From Galbitalea sp036271795 (GTDB lineage Bacteria > Actinomycetota > Actinomycetes > Actinomycetales > Microbacteriaceae), in the NCBI GenBank assembly GCA_036271795.1, contig DATAZY010000083.1, positions 1 to 64,000 on the forward strand: DNA of 64,000 nucleotides, written 5' to 3'. Of this stretch, positions 62,831 through 64,000 are shown in pieces (the stretch's first letter is position 1; every line of letters starts with the position of its first letter). A program made the translations under genes and the position numbers. Under the pieces are notes generated by a model, which saw nothing but the letters and a program-made list of their open reading frames with translations, did not search any database and was not told the origin of the DNA.

Positions 62831-63156
62831 TGACCGCCATCCGCATTTGCGCGCTTGACGAACTCGGCCAGGACGAGGCACTTCGCGTCGACGTCGACGA
62901 TTTCTCCATTGCGATCGTGAAGGACTCCTCGGGCACCGTTCACGCCATCGGCGACACCTGCACGCACGGCGACATCTCGCTGTCAGAAGGTTTTGTCGAG
63001 GGCGAGACGCTCGAGTGCTGGGCGCACGGCTCCAAGTTCTCGCTGATCACCGGCAAGCCCACCTCACTTCCGGCTTACGAGCCGGTTCCCGTTTACCGCG
63101 TGACGATCGTCGATGGCGATGTCTTCGTGGACCCGTACGAGACCATCGCAGTTTAG
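62830..63156 (+). CDS. Rieske-type [2Fe-2S] ferredoxin
   Basis: A 108-residue NirD/bphA3-like Rieske protein. Ligands C44 and H46 (CTH) and C63 and H66 (CWAH) have the CXH-X16-CXXH pattern. It resembles non-heme oxygenase ferredoxins and is a regular member of actinobacterial suf operons, where it may donate electrons during cluster assembly (inference). Coupled to sufD, 24 bp before sufC. Confidence 0.92.
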   Translation: MTAIRICALDELGQDEALRVDVDDFSIAIVKDSSGTVHAIGDTCTHGDISLSEGFVEGETLECWAHGSKFSLITGKPTSLPAYEPVPVYRVTIVDGDVFVDPYETIAV

Positions 63157-63180
63157 ATCGCTGCGGTTTAAGGAATAGTC

Positions 63181-63942
63181 ATGTCAACTCTGGTCATCAA
63201 GAACCTGCAGGTTTCCGTCGATATCGAGGGCGGCACCAAGGAGATCCTCAAGGGAGTCGACCTGTCGGTCGAGCAGGGCTCGATCCACGCGATCATGGGA
63301 CCGAACGGGTCGGGCAAGTCGACCCTCGCGTATACGATTGCCGGTCATCCGAAGTACCACGTCACGGGCGGTTCGATCAAACTCGACGGCGAGGACGTCT
63401 TGAAGATGACCGTGGATGCGCGCGCCCGCGCGGGTCTCTTCCTGGCGATGCAGTACCCCGTCGAGATTCCCGGTGTGACCGTTCAGAACTTCCTTCGTAC
63501 AGCGAAGACTGCGATCGACGGCGAGGCGCCCGCTCTTCGTCCATGGCTCAAGGAGGTCAAGGACGCGATGGGCGAACTCCGCATCGATAAGGGCTTTGCT
63601 GAGCGCAACGTTAACGAGGGCTTCTCCGGTGGCGAGAAGAAGCGCCACGAGATCCTGCAGCTCGAACTGCTGAAGCCGAAGTTCGCGATCCTCGACGAGA
63701 CCGACTCGGGACTCGATGTCGACGCGCTCAAGATCGTTTCGAAGGGCGTGAATCGTGCGCACGAGAACACCGGGCTGGGTGTGCTGCTGATCACTCATTA
63801 CACGCGGATCCTGCGCTACATCCACCCCGATTTCGTGCACGTGTTCGTGGATGGCCGAGTCGCAGAAGAGGGCGGCCCAGAGCTGGCCGAGCGCCTCGAA
63901 GACGAGGGCTACGACCGCTACCTGACGCCGGCGGAAGCGTAG
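63181..63942 (+). CDS. sufC: Fe-S cluster assembly ATPase SufC
   Basis: ABC-type ATPase that drives conformational change in the SufBCD scaffold. The 253-residue protein has Walker A GPNGSGKS at 40-47, the ABC signature FSGGEKKR near 150 and Walker B FAILDETDSGLD. It is soluble, with no membrane partner. AAGGAATAG precedes the ATG. Confidence 0.97.
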   Translation: MSTLVIKNLQVSVDIEGGTKEILKGVDLSVEQGSIHAIMGPNGSGKSTLAYTIAGHPKYHVTGGSIKLDGEDVLKMTVDARARAGLFLAMQYPVEIPGVTVQNFLRTAKTAIDGEAPALRPWLKEVKDAMGELRIDKGFAERNVNEGFSGGEKKRHEILQLELLKPKFAILDETDSGLDVDALKIVSKGVNRAHENTGLGVLLITHYTRILRYIHPDFVHVFVDGRVAEEGGPELAERLEDEGYDRYLTPAEA

Positions 63943-63951
63943 GCTGGCTGT

Positions 63952-64000
63952 ATGCCTTCCGCACTCGCCCCAACGCTCTTCGACGCCGTCGAGGAGGCGC
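63952..64000 (+). CDS. Start of a further suf-operon gene, 3'-truncated (possibly SufT/DUF59-like)
   Basis: ATG 63952 opens 9 bp after sufC and runs off the window after 16 codons (MPSALAPTLFDAVEEA). In related operons the next gene is a DUF59 metal-sulfur assembly factor (SufT-like) or a cysteine desulfurase; the short N-terminus fits the former better, but this is inference. Confidence 0.45.
   Translation, partial: MPSALAPTLFDAVEEA

Overview
The window is a contiguous stretch of a high-GC Gram-positive chromosome, most likely an actinobacterium of the Microbacteriaceae type. The reasons are lineage-typical genes (rbpA, whiA, opcA, an HGxxPAAW protein, an ANTAR regulator of the PdtaR type), gene order shared with other actinobacteria (hisF-hisI-trp-lgt-pyk, polA-rpsA-coaE-uvrB-uvrA, uvrC-rapZ-whiA-gap-pgk-tpi-secG, pgl-opcA-zwf-tal-tkt-ctaB, sufBDC), many GTG starts, and many starts that directly follow a TANNNT -10 box. 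Nearly all of it is conserved housekeeping sequence. There is no phage, CRISPR array, insertion sequence or rRNA. Assignment to family level is inference from gene order.

Layout. 1-8.4 kb: end of rsmB, rpe, an FKBP isomerase, hisE-hisG-hisF-hisI and a trp cluster (membrane protein, HGxxPAAW protein, trpC-trpB-trpA) with no trpE. 8.5-17.2 kb: lgt, gltB-gltD (glutamate synthase) and pyk. 17.2-21.8 kb is the most accessory-looking part: a FadR-type regulator, a structured intergenic region, a large LuxR/AAA regulator, two small DUF4242-type proteins behind a perfect operator-like palindrome, and tRNA-Leu(CAA) with a nearby partial copy of its 3' end. 21.8-31.5 kb: ANTAR response regulator, phosphatase and thioesterase, polA, a lone PTS IIA, a DUF885 metallopeptidase coupled to a divergent thymidylate-synthase-like gene, rpsA and coaE. 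31.5-41.4 kb: uvrB, a lipoprotein, uvrA, uvrC, rapZ, whiA. 41.5-46.1 kb: sodA, then lower glycolysis (gap, pgk, tpiA), secG and rbpA. 46.2-54.4 kb, minus strand: one pentose-phosphate operon, tkt-tal-pgi-zwf-opcA-pgl. 54.6-60 kb: ctaB and ctaA for heme A, two acetyltransferases, msrB-msrA and an epimerase-like protein. 60-64 kb: the SUF iron-sulfur operon (sufB, sufD, Rieske ferredoxin, sufC, start of a further gene), preceded by a long leader with a small ORF.

Together the genes describe an aerobic heterotroph with Embden-Meyerhof and oxidative pentose-phosphate routes, GOGAT nitrogen assimilation, heme A for an aa3-type oxidase, SUF Fe-S assembly and nucleotide-excision repair.

No stretch longer than 300 bases lacks a gene. 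The longest gaps are 17944-18228 (divergent promoters and twin hairpins), 54355-54637 (tkt/ctaB divergent promoters) and 59916-60211 (suf leader). The clearest candidates for undescribed biology are the LuxR/DUF4242 module, the thymidylate-synthase-like gene, the suf leader ORF and the tRNA-Leu duplication. I did not find a large unmistakable novel system.
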